Source: Virgibacillus sp. NKC19-16
Lineage (GTDB): Bacteria > Bacillota > Bacilli > Bacillales > Amphibacillaceae
Reading direction: 5' to 3'
DNA: 64,000 bases
NCBI RefSeq assembly: GCF_021560035.1
Contig: NZ_CP074373.1
Location: 802,001 to 866,000, forward strand
In this document: one piece after another, positions 1 to 8,236 of the stretch
How positions within the stretch are numbered: position 1 is the first letter of the stretch
Layout: each line of letters begins with the position of its first letter
The notes under the pieces: generated by a model
Told to the model about the DNA's origin: nothing
Database searches by the model: none
What the model saw: the letters and a program-made list of their open reading frames with translations, nothing else
Made by a program: the position numbers and the translations under genes

Positions 1-965
1 CTTCTGTTCCAAATGATTACATTTTTTATGAAGAAGGGGATATGCAGTTCTACAGTGATCTGCTGGATGACAATGGCATTGAACATGAAACAGTGAATAT
101 CCCGACCATTACCTATGATGCGAAAGGTGAGGCCATCACGGTAGATATGGAAACGCCGGAAGGGATGAGTTCTGAATTATATCTGAGTATTGTAAGTGAA
201 GAAAATGTCGATGGATTTGAAGTCGGTGAAAATGAACTGGTCATTACAGGGATTCCGTACTTTATGGATTCATACATTGACTTCAACCTGAACCATCCTG
301 TGACGCTGGTTGATGATGATTATGAACATACACTTGAGCTGGTGGATACAGACGAGGATGCTATACTGCCGTCCCATGTCAGTTTTGGTTCCCCTCAGGC
401 AGTGGTTTCCAGTGAGGTGTACAGCACACTCGAAGACAACCATAACTATGACGAAGAAACAGCGCAGCCCCAGGAAAGTTTTGCGATTGATATTACCGGG
501 GAAGACAGTCAGGCAATTTTCGAAATGATGGATGAAGAAAACAATCCAGCATTCGAATCGAAAATCAATCAGTATACCAATCAGATACAGGGCTCAGGGA
601 TGCTGATGTTTGTCATCGGATTTGTCGGATTTGCATTCCTGCTGACATCCGGATGTATCCTCTACTTCAAGCAGATTGGGGAAAGTGAAGACGAGAAGGG
701 CAGCTATAATGTCCTGAGGAAACTTGGTTTCTCTGAAAATGAAATTGTAAAGGGTCTTACAATCAAGATGGTTGTCACATTTGGTGTACCATTGCTTATC
801 GGCCTGCTGCACACATATTTCGCAGTTAATGCCGGATGGTTTTTATTCGGCAGTGAAATGTGGACACCGATGCTGACTGTAATGGGTGCATATATTATTT
901 TATATTCAGTATTCGCGCTTATATCACTGATGTACTATAAGAAAGTGGTTAAAGAAAGTATGTAA
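1..965 (+). CDS. FtsX-type ABC transporter permease, BceB/YxdM-like (C-terminal part)
   Basis: The frame is open to the left edge, so the start lies outside the window and only the last ~320 residues are seen. A long acidic extracytoplasmic stretch is followed by three hydrophobic segments (around bases 595-660, 765-830 and 870-945) with a cytoplasmic linker containing LRKLGFSENEI. This is the end of the FtsX permease domain of BceB-type exporters, which expel or sense cationic antimicrobial peptides together with an ATPase and a two-component system. A rho-independent terminator follows directly, so it is the last gene of its transcript. In Bacillus subtilis the related yxdLM genes are followed by yxeA, and a YxeA-like gene lies 370 bases downstream here. 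The family call is firm; the substrate is unknown. Confidence 0.8.
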   Translation, partial: SVPNDYIFYEEGDMQFYSDLLDDNGIEHETVNIPTITYDAKGEAITVDMETPEGMSSELYLSIVSEENVDGFEVGENELVITGIPYFMDSYIDFNLNHPVTLVDDDYEHTLELVDTDEDAILPSHVSFGSPQAVVSSEVYSTLEDNHNYDEETAQPQESFAIDITGEDSQAIFEMMDEENNPAFESKINQYTNQIQGSGMLMFVIGFVGFAFLLTSGCILYFKQIGESEDEKGSYNVLRKLGFSENEIVKGLTIKMVVTFGVPLLIGLLHTYFAVNAGWFLFGSEMWTPMLTVMGAYIILYSVFALISLMYYKKVVKESM

Positions 966-971
966 AGTAAA

Positions 972-1017
972 ATTGCTCCGTTTCATTTGAATGGTGAGCG
1001 GAGCAATGTTTTACTTT
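972..1017 (+). terminator. Rho-independent terminator after permease
   Basis: ATTGCTCCG at 972-980 pairs with CGGAGCAAT at 999-1007, followed by a T-rich run. It ends the permease transcript. Confidence 0.8.
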
Positions 1018-1336
1018 TGACTTCACTGAATAGCGGTCTATATTATCCTCCATTATAGAAAGACTGTCGTCCGTTTCAAGTATGACTGCTCGGACAACGG
1101 ATAAGTCGCCACTTCCGTTGGAATGGATGGCTTGCTTGCTTGACTTCAGTCCCATCCATTTAAAATGCACTCAAAAAAGTATGAAAAAAGATTTATCTGT
1201 GCATTTGAAATAAAGTCGCGACGTTAGTAAAAAAAGATACGATGTTTGTAAAATAGTTGCGAAGATCAAGATGCAAAATTTGTTCTGAAAATCTTTTGAA
1301 ATTAGGTTCAAACATAATATACGAGGGAGGTAAAAA
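1018..1336. other. Intergenic stretch, no gene recognised
   Basis: About 320 bases with no convincing reading frame. The last 150 bases are AT-rich and probably hold the promoter of the next gene, which has the strong ribosome site GAGGGAGG at 1323-1330. A short segment near 1085-1097 (ACTGCTCGGACA) also occurs in the 3' region of the TnpB element at 22.1 kb; a 12-base match is too short to interpret. Confidence 0.4.
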
Positions 1337-1669
1337 ATGAGAAAGGTAATTATTTTTATTCTAGTAACTTTATTTGTTGTGGGCATACCTATGGGTATTT
1401 ATTTTTCTTTGCCAGAAATGACGCAGACCAATCTTAACCCTTTTATTGAAGAAGAATATTGGTATGTGCAGGTAGATGAAGAAGGAATAATTGGACAAGA
1501 ACGGAAATCAGTTAATTATGAACTCCCTGCTGTAAATGAGGAAGGGGAACAAAAAGACATTGAATTTACGGCACTTAGTGAATTAAGGGAAGGGGCATAT
1601 ATACAATTAACCGTGGAGAATGAATTTGTTACTACGTATGAAGAGGTTGATGAAGATGATTTGCCATGA
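1337..1669 (+). CDS. YxeA-like (DUF1093) small exported protein
   Basis: A 110-residue protein with an N-terminal hydrophobic signal or anchor (residues 4-25). The YWYVQVDEEG segment, the middle ELPAVNEEGEQKDIEF and the C-terminal VTTYEEVDEDDLP match the usual layout of DUF1093/YxeA proteins: YYV core, tyrosine-rich strand, and a final V.sYEEV..ELP motif. In B. subtilis yxeA follows the yxdLM ABC transporter genes that respond to cationic peptides, and a BceB/YxdM-type permease lies just upstream here. A terminator separates the two, so this gene has its own transcript. The molecular function of the family is unknown. The start at 1337 follows a GAGGGAGG ribosome site. Confidence 0.7.
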   Translation: MRKVIIFILVTLFVVGIPMGIYFSLPEMTQTNLNPFIEEEYWYVQVDEEGIIGQERKSVNYELPAVNEEGEQKDIEFTALSELREGAYIQLTVENEFVTTYEEVDEDDLP

Positions 1670-1841
1670 AAAGAAAATAAATCATCAAACTTTATTTCAA
1701 AGATACAACAAAAATATTTCAAAATTTAAAGTGGTTTATCAAATATATCATTTTCTTAAAATTCCTATAAATATATTGAAATTATAAATAAAAAATGAGA
1801 TTATGTGGTTGTTAAAAAGTGGAAATGGAGGTTAATTTGTT

Positions 1842-2453
1842 ATGAAAAAGAAATGGTTAGTAGCAATACCCGCGATTGCACTTGTGGTTGCGTCACTTCC
1901 CTTTCAACCCGCAGACGCAGTTGCAGATGCAGCCTCAGAAAATGAATCGGTTCAACATTCAGAATCAGAGATACCAGCAGGATATGAAGTGATATTAAAT
2001 TGGCCACCTGAAAAACAGCCGATGATGAAACAGGGGAGCCAAGGCAGTTTTGAAGTTGAATTTATTCAAGTGATGTTGAATAACTTTGGATTTGAAACAG
2101 AAGTTGATGGGACTTTTGGTTCGCACACAGACCAACAAGTTCGCAGGTTGCAAGCTGAGAACGGGTTAGTCCAAGACGGAATTGTCGGTGTTGATACATG
2201 GACTGTATTACTAAAAGAGTATCAAGCGGAGTTGTTTACAGTAGAAAAGGCGATTACTTATGCAGAGATAGCCCTAGATAATGATGATCTAGTGTTTAGT
2301 AGCGATGGTGTGCGTCATAAGGACTCAGATGGAAAAGTATTTTATTCTTTGAAAGCACAAAGTCAAGATTTAATTGATGACGGAGGTACTGGCACGGTCG
2401 GATTCTATGATGTGTATCAAAATGGAGATGTTGTGGAATCAAAACCAAGATAA
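1842..2453 (+). CDS. Exported peptidoglycan-binding domain protein
   Basis: A 203-residue protein with a clear signal peptide (MKKKWL, hydrophobic core, probable cleavage near QPADA at residues 22-26). Residues ~64-128 form one PG_binding_1 domain: VEFIQVMLNNFGF, DGTFGSHTDQQVRRLQ and GLVQDGIVGVDTWTVLL are the hallmark helices and the D/G-W turn. The C-terminal ~70 residues (VEKAITYAEIAL..., FYSLKAQS..., VGFYDVYQNGDVVE) form a small acidic alpha/beta region that I do not recognise. No catalytic domain is visible, so it probably binds the wall. It has a good ribosome site (GGAGG upstream of 1842) and a terminator downstream. Confidence 0.75.
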   Translation: MKKKWLVAIPAIALVVASLPFQPADAVADAASENESVQHSESEIPAGYEVILNWPPEKQPMMKQGSQGSFEVEFIQVMLNNFGFETEVDGTFGSHTDQQVRRLQAENGLVQDGIVGVDTWTVLLKEYQAELFTVEKAITYAEIALDNDDLVFSSDGVRHKDSDGKVFYSLKAQSQDLIDDGGTGTVGFYDVYQNGDVVESKPR

Positions 2454-2482
2454 AAACTTGATTTATATGAATCACTGAAAGG

Positions 2483-2514
2483 AAGTCCCGGACTCTATCA
2501 GTCAGGGGCTTTTC
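2483..2514 (+). terminator. Terminator after PG-binding protein
   Basis: AAGTCCCGGACT at 2483-2494 pairs with AGTCAGGGGCTT at 2500-2511 with one mismatch, followed by a short T run. A second, weaker hairpin (CTCGGG 2672-2677 with CCCGAG 2696-2701) lies upstream of the next gene. Confidence 0.6.
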
Positions 2515-2742
2515 CATAACACCAGCTGTTCAAATCCTGAGGTTGTACGTATTTCGGATACAATTTCCCTCTTTTTCAGACCTGGTAGTGATGGTCACCT
2601 ATATAAAAAAATTAATTCAGTCTTATGCTATCGGGCGTCTATCAGGAATAAAGGGGGCATCCTTTCTAAAGCTCGGGAATATATAAATTGAAATGCCCGA
2701 GTTTAACGAGTGAATACATAGGATTAGGGAAGGGGCTTATAT

Positions 2743-2997
2743 ATGGATACATTCTTGTTCCCCATAATCCTTGCTAGTATTATTTCTGCCGGTTTAGTCC
2801 TTGTATTAGCCAGATTGGTTGATGAAGCATTATTTTTTAGTATTACATCCTTTCTTATCTTATTATGTTTTGGACTTATCTTATACAGTTTTTTCCTAGG
2901 AAGTTGGAAAAGTATGAACTTGGCTACCATTGGCACCTCAGTGGTTATAGGATTAACTGCGGGGGTTATGATCAGTCCTTGGGCAAAAAAAATGTAA
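2743..2997 (+). CDS. Small three-helix membrane protein, unknown function
   Basis: An 84-residue, almost wholly hydrophobic protein with three predicted membrane segments (about residues 3-24, 29-51 and 57-78) and a short basic end (WAKKM). It has a strong ribosome site, GGGAAGGGG, 7 bases before the ATG, and is followed by a terminator at 3114, so it looks real and separately transcribed. I do not recognise a family. Confidence 0.55.
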   Translation: MDTFLFPIILASIISAGLVLVLARLVDEALFFSITSFLILLCFGLILYSFFLGSWKSMNLATIGTSVVIGLTAGVMISPWAKKM

Positions 2998-3113
2998 GCG
3001 TTCAACAGTCAAGTACGGGCGGCATGCTCCTAAGACCCCGAAATATCGATCTTTCTGAGCTTCTTATAGTCATTAGGAGCAGAAAAGTCACGTTTTTTGT
3101 TAAAAATTTTTTG

Positions 3114-3160
3114 AAGATGTTCCCGTAGAGATTATTTACTTTTATGGGAGCATCTTTTTT
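3114..3160 (+). terminator. Terminator after small membrane protein
   Basis: AAGATGTTCCC at 3114-3124 pairs with GGGAGCATCTT at 3146-3156, then a run of T. The stretch 2998-3347 otherwise holds no recognisable gene. Confidence 0.75.
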
Positions 3161-3347
3161 CATTTTGTTTGTGACATGTGTATGATTAATGATCATTTAT
3201 AATGTGATCGATAATAAAAAGTGCGTGTTTATTATGGGGAATTACTTTGACCAAAACTACTTTTATATAAGTTGAATTAAAGTTTCCATAATCATCCATC
3301 TGGGTATAGAAATACAAAATACCTCGATAGGAGGGTGATAACCGTGA

Positions 3348-3572
3348 ATGCTTAAAGTTAGATTGAGAAAAGCAAATGACGATGAGACATGCCAAGGCTC
3401 CCCGTCACTTACGTTATCAAGCGGTCTATCTTATTTATCTGGTTATACCAGGAAAGAAATTGGCGAAATAATTAACCGGCGTCATGGTATCTATATTAAT
3501 TCATACAAAGGGGATTCCTTTGAGGGGCTGGCTCTTGGACATTCAACGGCCAAATCCTCAAAATTAAATTGA
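3348..3572 (+). CDS. Hypothetical 74-residue protein, doubtful
   Basis: A short open frame just upstream of the NlpC/P60 gene. The only ribosome-like site, AGGAGGGTGATAA, is about 12-17 bases before the ATG and better positioned for the GTG at 3343, which opens a three-codon frame (GTG AAT GCT TAA). The protein is basic, without membrane segments or a known domain. It could be a degraded gene remnant or simply leader sequence for the next gene. Confidence 0.25.
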   Translation: MLKVRLRKANDDETCQGSPSLTLSSGLSYLSGYTRKEIGEIINRRHGIYINSYKGDSFEGLALGHSTAKSSKLN

Positions 3573-3589
3573 GAATGGAGGAGATGTGA

Positions 3590-5923
3590 ATGCGGATACA
3601 GCGTTTTGCATTGTTATTATTCCTTTATATGTTGATATTATTTGCATTGAGCCCTGGTTTCGCTAAAGCTGAGGAATGGAGTGATCCGGCTGCGGAACTT
3701 GCATTGGATATGGTTGGCAGTAACAATCAAGGGTTTTTAACTTCTGAGTTTGTACAGTATGTTTATGAGGAATCAAAGTCAATTTCCTTGCCGAAATATG
3801 CTGCAGACCAAAAGCAAATTGGTGAGGAGATAAAGCGTAGTGAGTTACAGCCAGGAGATGTGGTCTTTTTTCAGGGAAGCAGTTTGATGTCAGGTGTTTA
3901 TATTAATGATGGCCGTTTTATGATTGTGACAAGTGATGGAATTACTGAACGGAATATGGAAACAAGTGAGTATTGGTCCGGTGCCTATGCAGGCGCGGCT
4001 CAATTTACAGAAGAGGATGTCGATGATCCGGCTGCTGTGCTGGCCTTGGACAAATTAGGGGAAAATCAAGAAGGTTGGATAACTTCCGAATTAGTGCAAT
4101 ATGTCTACGAGGATGCCAAAAGCATTTCTCTTCCCCAATCAGCTGCTGATCAATGGATCCAGGGAGAAGATGTTGATGAGCTTCAGCCAGGAGATGTGGT
4201 CTTTTTTCAAGGAACCCATTTGATGTCAGGGATTTACATAAACAACGGACGTTTTGTGATTGTGACGAGTGAAGGGATCTCTGAGAGGAATATGGAAACA
4301 AGTGACTATTGGTCAAATACTTATCAAGGTGCCAAACGTTACACCGAGGAAGATACATCTCCTCCTTCTGAAAATGAGATCATTGAATTAGCTCGGGATT
4401 TAATAGAGACCCCGTATAATCGAACAGGAGAAAGCCCGGAAGAAGGATTTAACTCAGGTTCATTCGTTTACTATGTGTATAAAGATGTGACTGGAAGCTG
4501 GCTCTCCAAACGCCCATCGTCGCAGTTGGAAGCTGGTAGGAGTATCGACAGAGACGAATTACAGCCTGGGGATCTTGTCTTTTTTGAAAATGAAGAACAG
4601 GAAATCATCTCAGGGATTTATTCAGGAGATGACCAATTTGTGATTGCTGCATCTTCCGGGGTACAGGAAAGGCATTTAGATTATCATAACTACTATGCCG
4701 AACGCTATATAGGGGCAGCTCGTTATACAGATGAAATATTGGAAAAATCAAATCCGGAAACCTATGAGAATCATGAGAGCCCTGTGGTAAGGGAAGCAAT
4801 GAATTATTTAGGAACACCTTATTTAATGACGGGAGATACCTTGGACGCCTTTGATTGCTCATTTTTGGTCCAAACTGTCTTTCGTGAGGCGCTGGATGTC
4901 TATTTGCCCCGAATTAGTTATCGGCAGTGGGAAGTTGGTGAGACTTTGCTGCCAGAAGGGACAGATATAGAATCCATTGATTTGGATGAAGAATTACAGC
5001 CAGGAGATGCCCTGTATTTCTCAGGAACATGGCAGGAAGGTATTTCTCATACTGGGATTTATTTAGGAGAGGATTATATCATTCATGCTACAGGGGGAGA
5101 AGGGCAGACGACGATTTCGTATATGAGCGAATACTGGCGGGATCATTTTACTGGTGCGAAGCGTTTTCAAGATCTTGCTATTCAATATGATAACGATGTA
5201 GTTTATGAGGCTTATCAGCTGCTGGGAACCGAGTACACTCCAGGAGGGTCAGCACCTGATGAGGGATTTGATACAGGCGGTTTTGTTCAATATGTATATA
5301 ACCAAGCATGGCAGTATGATCTGCCGCGTTATGGAAGAAAACAATGGGAAGAGGGGACAGAAATCTCAAGAGACGAAGTTGAACCAGGAGATATTTTCTT
5401 TTTCCAAGGCACAAGTATCATCCCGACGATCTATATCGGCAATAACCAGATGATTGCAGTGACAGCTTCCAGCGGTGTGACCGTCATTGACTTAACAACA
5501 AGTGATTATTGGCCCCCTCGTTATATGGGTGCAAGAACGTATGATACGGAAGTTAGGGAGAGCGAGGAGGTACAGCTGGCTGAGCAATATGTCGGCGAAT
5601 CGTTTGATGAGACGTCAGCGGAGTTTATCAAGCGAATTTATGCAGAAGCCTCCGGTACTGATCTTCCTTCCAATGTGGAAGAATTGCGAGAGTATGGAGA
5701 TCAACTTCATGTTGAAGAGCTTCAGCAGGGAGATCTCATGTTTTTTTCCGATTTAAAAGGGGGAACTGCTTCTGTCATGGCTGGTATTTACGCAGGAGAT
5801 GGAGCGTTTATCACTGTGATTGATGGTGAAATCGTGTCTCAAACGATCAATGATGAACCGTGGATAAATAGATTAATCGAAGGACGTACTATTTCAACCG
5901 TTGAGACGGCAGACGATCGATAA
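3590..5923 (+). CDS. Exported protein with six NlpC/P60-like units, one active
   Basis: A 777-residue protein with a signal peptide (residues 1-27, cleavage after AKA) and six tandem NlpC/P60-like units at about 32-140, 145-255, 261-382, 396-525, 533-650 and 659-765. Each contains the LQPGDxxFF strand. Unit 4 alone keeps the Cys-His-His set: Cys423 in FDCSFLVQ, His487 in ISHTGIYLG and His499 in IIHATGG. In units 1, 2, 3, 5 and 6 the Cys position is Thr or Ser (FLTSEFVQ, WITSELVQ, FNSGSFVY, FDTGGFVQ, and an altered ETSAEFIK), and neither His is present. The family hydrolyses gamma-D-glutamyl-diaminopimelate bonds in peptidoglycan. The five dead units are probably wall-binding or structural. 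No LysM or SH3b domain is present. Ribosome site GGAGGAG at 3576-3582. Confidence 0.85.
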   Translation: MRIQRFALLLFLYMLILFALSPGFAKAEEWSDPAAELALDMVGSNNQGFLTSEFVQYVYEESKSISLPKYAADQKQIGEEIKRSELQPGDVVFFQGSSLMSGVYINDGRFMIVTSDGITERNMETSEYWSGAYAGAAQFTEEDVDDPAAVLALDKLGENQEGWITSELVQYVYEDAKSISLPQSAADQWIQGEDVDELQPGDVVFFQGTHLMSGIYINNGRFVIVTSEGISERNMETSDYWSNTYQGAKRYTEEDTSPPSENEIIELARDLIETPYNRTGESPEEGFNSGSFVYYVYKDVTGSWLSKRPSSQLEAGRSIDRDELQPGDLVFFENEEQEIISGIYSGDDQFVIAASSGVQERHLDYHNYYAERYIGAARYTDEILEKSNPETYENHESPVVREAMNYLGTPYLMTGDTLDAFDCSFLVQTVFREALDVYLPRISYRQWEVGETLLPEGTDIESIDLDEELQPGDALYFSGTWQEGISHTGIYLGEDYIIHATGGEGQTTISYMSEYWRDHFTGAKRFQDLAIQYDNDVVYEAYQLLGTEYTPGGSAPDEGFDTGGFVQYVYNQAWQYDLPRYGRKQWEEGTEISRDEVEPGDIFFFQGTSIIPTIYIGNNQMIAVTASSGVTVIDLTTSDYWPPRYMGARTYDTEVRESEEVQLAEQYVGESFDETSAEFIKRIYAEASGTDLPSNVEELREYGDQLHVEELQQGDLMFFSDLKGGTASVMAGIYAGDGAFITVIDGEIVSQTINDEPWINRLIEGRTISTVETADDR

Positions 5924-6671
5924 AAGCTCTTTGCTGCGATTACTTTGTGTTATCTATAAATTAAATACAAATGACAAAAATTTACAAATTTCACATGATT
6001 GTTATCTGATTGATATAGTTTTTGATTATTTAGTATTGTATGATGATAACAATGACTCTTTCATGGTTTATGAAAATGATAGAAATAAGGCATCCCCGTA
6101 AGCTTAGATCAGTCTATAACTTCTGTATGGAATTTATCAGTTAAAGGAGGTGACTGCTCTTGAAAGGTTTGCGTCAGCACAGCTTTGCTTGAAATCTACG
6201 TTAGCACCAGGATAGGGTGTGATAAAATGAATGAAATCAAAGAATCGTAACGAAGTTCTGTGTGTCTTAAGCAACAGTGCACTAAAATGATTCTTCTGAT
6301 TAGATTGCCAGAAAAAAGCAATAGTGGAGCATCTATTGAATATCACAAATGGACTGGACTTGCTTTGTTTTAATAGACAGAGACAAAGCTATATAAATGG
6401 TAAAAAGGATTTTAGGTCATAATGTTGAAGTCTTATAGAAAACCTTAACTGTTTCCTGGAGGGGAAGATTATGAAACCTAGACATTCATTAGACAATCCT
6501 AGTACTCTTATTTAGGGAATCAAAGGTGCCATGAAAGAGACAGTAGGATGAAGAAATTGATTTAGTAAAATGGAAGTAATCAATAATATTTTGTAATTCG
6601 TATTGGCAAAAAATAAATGCTTATACGTATTTCAAAAAAATAATTTTTATTAAATCGAAGGAGGACTATTC
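5924..6671. other. 748-base gap with decayed gene starts
   Basis: No full gene is visible. Two strong ribosome sites precede very short frames: AAGGAGGTG near 6144 followed by a TTG and only ten codons, and GGAGGGG near 6458 followed by ATG at 6471 and 14 codons ending in TAG. These look like starts of decayed genes, or leader peptides; the sequence does not decide. The last 80 bases are AT-rich and contain the ribosome site GAAGGAGG for the gene at 6672. Confidence 0.4.
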
Positions 6672-7415
6672 ATGAAACTACCTTGTAAAGTATTATCCAC
6701 CTCTGCATTATCAGCAATCTTTGCAGCATCGGTATTTGCAACACCTTCATTCGCGCAAGAAGCTGATACTGAAGCACAAATACCTGAAGCAGAAATTAAC
6801 AATGTAGAACAAATACCTGAAGGAAGCAGTGAAACAGACATTGAAGCACCAAATAAAGCTCCAGAACATTTAGAAATTGTAAAAACAATTGATGAACCAA
6901 CAGGCGGAGAAATAGGAGCAGTAACGGTAGCAAATGATGCGACGGTAGACGAAGTGCTGGGAGCACTTGCAGCAACCGATGACTCCGACCAAACACATGA
7001 AGTAATCGGAGAAGATGATGAAGTGAAAGAAGGAGCAAGTGAAGTAGCAGCAGGTGATGAACTAACTGTAACTGCTGAAGATGGAACAACAGCATCTTAT
7101 GACCTTTCTGTAGAGGGGAGCAGTGAAATAGACATTGAAGCACCAAATAAAGCTCCAGAACATTTAGAAATTGTAAAAACAATTGATGAACCAACAGACG
7201 GAGAAATAGGAGCAGTAACGGTAGCAAATGATGCAACGGTAGACGAAGTGCTGGGAGCACTTGCAGCAACCGATGACTCCGACCAAACACATGAAGTAAT
7301 CGGAGAAGATAATGAAGTGAAAGAAGGAGCAAGTGAAGTAGCAACAGGTGATGAACTAACTGTAACTGCTGAAGATGGAACAACAGCATCTTATGATATT
7401 ACAGTTGAAGATTAA
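6672..7415 (+). CDS. Exported acidic protein with two near-identical 98-residue repeats
   Basis: A 247-residue protein with a signal peptide (residues 1-29, cleavage near FAQ-EA), a short acidic linker, then two 98-residue repeats that are almost identical. Each starts with SSExDIEAPNKAPEHLEI and ends with DELTVTAEDGTTASYD plus a beta strand. The LTVTAEDGTTASYDITV end resembles the Ig-like/bacterial cadherin-like repeats of Firmicute surface proteins, so extracellular beta-sandwich modules are likely. No LPXTG, SLH or wall-binding motif is present, so it is probably secreted. There are no cysteines in the mature part. It has a strong ribosome site (GAAGGAGG) and a terminator downstream. Function unknown. 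Confidence 0.7.
   Translation: MKLPCKVLSTSALSAIFAASVFATPSFAQEADTEAQIPEAEINNVEQIPEGSSETDIEAPNKAPEHLEIVKTIDEPTGGEIGAVTVANDATVDEVLGALAATDDSDQTHEVIGEDDEVKEGASEVAAGDELTVTAEDGTTASYDLSVEGSSEIDIEAPNKAPEHLEIVKTIDEPTDGEIGAVTVANDATVDEVLGALAATDDSDQTHEVIGEDNEVKEGASEVATGDELTVTAEDGTTASYDITVED
6823..7410 (+). repeat. Two tandem 294-bp direct repeats within the exported protein gene
   Basis: Copy 1 is 6823-7116 and copy 2 is 7117-7410, 294 bases each (98 codons), differing at only a handful of bases (for example GGCGGA versus GACGGA). The near identity at DNA level, including synonymous sites, points to a recent tandem duplication or continuing gene conversion. Confidence 0.9.
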
Positions 7416-7463
7416 ATAAAACGAATGCTATTTCATAAACTAGTAATTTAGTTAAAAGAAGTG

Positions 7464-7524
7464 CAAAAAACACCCATGGCGATAATATTTTTGTATAAAA
7501 TATTACTCTTCATGGGTTTTTTTC
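7464..7524 (+). terminator. Terminator after repeat protein
   Basis: AAAAACACCCATG pairs with CATGGGTTTTTTT around an AT-rich loop, followed by a T run. Confidence 0.7.
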
Positions 7525-8236
7525 TAACTATTACTTTGAATGATTAGGTGAAAGGCCTAATTATGTTATGGTGGGAGTGTAAACTGAACTGTGTAAGTGA
7601 GAGAGCGTCCGGCTCTTACTTCGCGGTTCAGTTTTTTATTGTTACAATTAAAAATCCAATTGGATCTCCACTAGCATCAAATAATACAAGATATTCCATT
7701 AAAGAATATATATCTTGTACGGGGTTCAATAAATATATATTTTTTAAAAGGGCGAAAAATGCGTCGTTTATTATCGAAAATGACAATTATAATACAGGAT
7801 TTTGACAAAAAATGGGAATATGTCCCAATTTTTGTAAACTAAATCTGCCGACATTGTATTTAACCATATCTGCTGAAAAAGAAATGATTAGTATCTAAAA
7901 TCATGATTGAAGCATTGAAATACGTACAATCGTTTAGTCTGGTAACTTAAGTTCATCTTTTTAAATCTGCCGTTTTGTTCTCAAAATAAAGACCCATTTC
8001 ATTGGGCGAAATTAGTAATATAGTACGAATAGAGCGAAGTAATAGAATTGATATACTAACTTCATTTTAGTTTAATATAATTTTGGTATTGTATGAAATA
8101 GAAGGTCAGAGCCAACAAGGAGGTTTTATCATTATTTTGACATTGTTTTGGATTGGGCCCTTTGTTTTTATTTAAAATGCTGAAAAGTAGGCTAGCTACG
8201 AAATAAGTTTAGAACATTTTATGTCGAGGTGAAAAA
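7525..8236. other. Non-coding stretch upstream of the poly-gamma-glutamate operon
   Basis: About 710 bases without a convincing gene. It holds an isolated strong hairpin-terminator (7581-7638), a 500-base AT-rich stretch, and near 8118 the site AAGGAGG followed within 12 bases by a short frame (LTLFWIGPFVFI, then TAA at 8173). That frame may be a leader peptide or a decayed gene. It probably contains the promoter of pgsB, but I cannot place it with confidence. Confidence 0.4.
7581..7638 (+). terminator. Isolated strong hairpin-terminator
   Basis: AAACTGAAC at 7581-7589 pairs with GTTCAGTTT at 7626-7634, with an inner stem (AAGTGAGAGAGC with GCTCTTACTT), then a T run. No gene lies between it and the previous terminator 57 bases upstream, so it could end a small RNA or be a relic. 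Confidence 0.6.

Noticed and set aside
1085-1097. ACTGCTCGGACA shared with the 3' region of TnpB element 2
   Set aside because: Twelve matching bases without any further similarity, hairpin or target motif; most likely chance.
6796-7389. 197-codon open frame on the minus strand, very rich in Leu and His
   Set aside because: It is the exact antisense of the repeat protein gene; the Leu/His bias is what the reverse of an acidic, Ala/Glu/Thr-rich frame gives. No ribosome site.
7548-7805. 85-codon frame on the plus strand
   Set aside because: It reads through the strong hairpin-terminator at 7581-7638, and the product has no recognisable features.
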